This document shows positions 62,819-64,000 of a DNA stretch of 64,000 nucleotides, in pieces; the first letter of the stretch is position 1; each line of letters begins with the position of its first letter. The DNA lies in NCBI RefSeq assembly GCF_030908245.1, contig NZ_JAVFJJ010000001.1, positions 169,565-233,564 on the forward strand, given 5' to 3'. A program made the position numbers and the translations under genes. The notes beneath the pieces are model-generated. The model did not search any database and was not told the origin of the DNA. It worked only from the letters and a program-made list of their open reading frames with translations. Source of the stretch: Sinomonas sp. ASV322 (GTDB lineage: Bacteria > Actinomycetota > Actinomycetes > Actinomycetales > Micrococcaceae).

Positions 62819-64000
62819 CCGGGAGCGGCTCGGGGTGCTCGAAGGAATCGAGGACGGTCGGGAGCACGCGCTCGATCTGCCATTCGCGAGCGCCGAGATC
62901 GCGCAGCGCGGCGGCGAGGGACTCGGCCGTGAGCGGCACGGGCGGGCGCCACGCGATGCGCCGCAGATGATCGGGCGTCAGGAGGTTCTCCGTCGGCATC
63001 CCGAGATCCTCGGCGACGGCCGCGACGCGTGGCCGGGCCGTTTGCAGGCGGGCTGCGGCCTCTGGGTCGCGGTCCTCCCAGACGCGCGGCGGCGGGGGAG
63101 CATTCGTCTGCAGGTGCAGCGGCGGGAGCTCGTCCTCGGAGAGGCTTCGTGCCGTCGCGACAGCCCGGAGCCAGCGGGGCGCTTCACGCTGCGCGGCCCG
63201 GCCGTGGAAGCCCTTCGTCGCGATGAGCTGGGGAACGGTCGAGGGCATCGAACGGGCGACGGCGACGAGCGCCGAATCCGGGATGAGCTTGCCCGGCGCG
63301 ATATCTCGCTTCTGCGCGAGCGCGTCGCGTTCGGTCCACAGTTCGCGCACCGCGGCAAGTTGGCGGCGGCTGCGGATGTGGTGCACGCCGGACGTGCGGC
63401 GCCACGGATCCGGCTTGGCCCCCGGGAGTCCGGCCGCGAGAATGGCCGCGAACTCCTCCTCGGCGAACTCGAGCTTCCCCTGTGATGCGAGCAGCTCCGC
63501 GAGCTCGTCGCGCAGCTCGACGAGCACTTCCACATCGAGGGCCGCGTAGCGCAGCCATGGTTCCGGAAGAGGGCGGGTCGACCAATCGGCGGCCGAATGC
63601 TCCTTCGCGAGCCCGAAGCCGAGGAGCTGCTCGACGACGGCCGCGAGACCCACGCGGGGCAGGCCCGCGAGCCGGGCGGCCAGTTCAGTGTCGAAGAGCC
63701 GGTCAGGCCACATGCCGAGCTCGGCGAGGCACGGGAGATCCTGTGTCGAGGCGTGGACGACCCATTCGACGCCACGCAGCGCGTCGTTGAGGGCCGCGAG
63801 GTCTTCGAACGGCTCCGGGTCGATGAGCCACGTCCCGGCACCCTCGCGCCGGATCTGGACGAGAAAAGCCCGCTGGCCGTAGCGGAATCCCGAGGCACGT
63901 TCTGCGTCGACGCCGGCGGGGCCGCTTCCGCCCGCGATCGCCGCCGCAGCCCGCTTGAGCCCCTCGAGTGTATGGATGACGAGCGGCACGCCGTCGCGCG
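62787..64000 (-). CDS. Ribonuclease D / HRDC domain protein, 5' end cut by window
   Basis: Exoribonuclease of the DEDDy class with a C-terminal HRDC domain. The acidic residues are in GVDAERASG (D-x-E), STQDLPCLAELG and YAALDVEVL (Tyr and Asp). The HRDC region (about 205-290) has VRELWTERDALAQKRDIAPGK, given here in part. The frame stays open to the window edge. A GTG at 63989 exists, but the true start probably lies outside, because family members have a longer N-terminus. In M. tuberculosis this gene lies next to dxs1; here about 15 kb separates them. Confidence 0.9.
   Translation of the reverse strand, partial: RDGVPLVIHTLEGLKRAAAAIAGGSGPAGVDAERASGFRYGQRAFLVQIRREGAGTWLIDPEPFEDLAALNDALRGVEWVVHASTQDLPCLAELGMWPDRLFDTELAARLAGLPRVGLAAVVEQLLGFGLAKEHSAADWSTRPLPEPWLRYAALDVEVLVELRDELAELLASQGKLEFAEEEFAAILAAGLPGAKPDPWRRTSGVHHIRSRRQLAAVRELWTERDALAQKRDIAPGKLIPDSALVAVARSMPSTVPQLIATKGFHGRAAQREAPRWLRAVATARSLSEDELPPLHLQTNAPPPPRVWEDRDPEAAARLQTARPRVAAVAEDLGMPTENLLTPDHLRRIAWRPPVPLTAESLAAALRDLGAREWQIERVLPTVLDSFEHPEPLPVKKKAHAEDQ

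Overview
The window is very GC-rich and densely coded, with frequent GTG and TTG starts, a single fused CydDC exporter, many actinobacteria-only families (DUF3093, DUF3159, DUF3710, DUF4192, DUF4193, DUF5998, SepH) and a primary sigma factor with a long acidic/Lys-Ala N-terminus. This points to an actinobacterial chromosome, most likely Micrococcaceae (Arthrobacter/Sinomonas-like). The gene order from the sigma factor through DUF4193, DUF3093, dut, DUF3710, the OB-fold protein, DUF3159, the two TrkA proteins, the permease and the TRAM methyltransferase, with dxs and ribonuclease D further on, resembles the sigA-to-dxs1 region of Mycobacterium tuberculosis as I recall it. The window is therefore mostly conserved core chromosome with a few insertions.

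Layout. 0.1-9 kb: leucyl aminopeptidase, PAC2 protein, MFS transporter, DUF4192 protein, primary sigma factor, a secreted beta-propeller and a small zinc-ribbon protein. 9-26 kb: type II topoisomerase subunit B; a BlaI/BlaR1-like pair divergent from a cytochrome bd operon (cydA-cydB-cydDC) with matching operators on both sides; a secreted glutamic peptidase; a four-carbon sugar-acid catabolic operon; and topoisomerase subunit A. 26-40 kb: N-terminal-GNAT protein acyltransferase, DUF5998, phosphodiesterase-like protein, thymidine kinase, SepH, the DUF4193-to-DUF3159 block, and a divergent potassium locus (two TrkA/RCK proteins facing a KimA-like importer). 40-48 kb: TRAM methyltransferase, a repeat-bracketed DUF559 nuclease-fold gene, aconitase with a DtxR-like box, dxs and two small genes. 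48-54 kb: aldo/keto reductase, nucleoside hydrolase and a complete ECF transporter. 54-64 kb: fatty acid beta-oxidation genes (fadB, fadA, fadD), a LapA-like protein, a zinc-ribbon-like membrane protein, a NarL-type two-component system and a ribonuclease D cut by the window edge.

How the parts work together. The bd oxidase genes form a self-contained respiratory module probably controlled by the adjacent BlaI repressor and M56 protease. The RCK proteins and KimA-like carrier form a potassium uptake module. The nucleoside hydrolase and ECF genes look like a base or nucleoside scavenging unit. The two topoisomerase subunits are about 12 kb apart and probably form one enzyme. The least explained piece is the 1.2-kb DUF559 cassette at 41.0-42.3 kb, bracketed by palindrome-ended 89-nt repeats and by duplications of the 3' end of the neighbouring methyltransferase gene.

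No rRNA, tRNA, CRISPR array or transposase gene was recognised. No gene-free stretch exceeds 300 bases.
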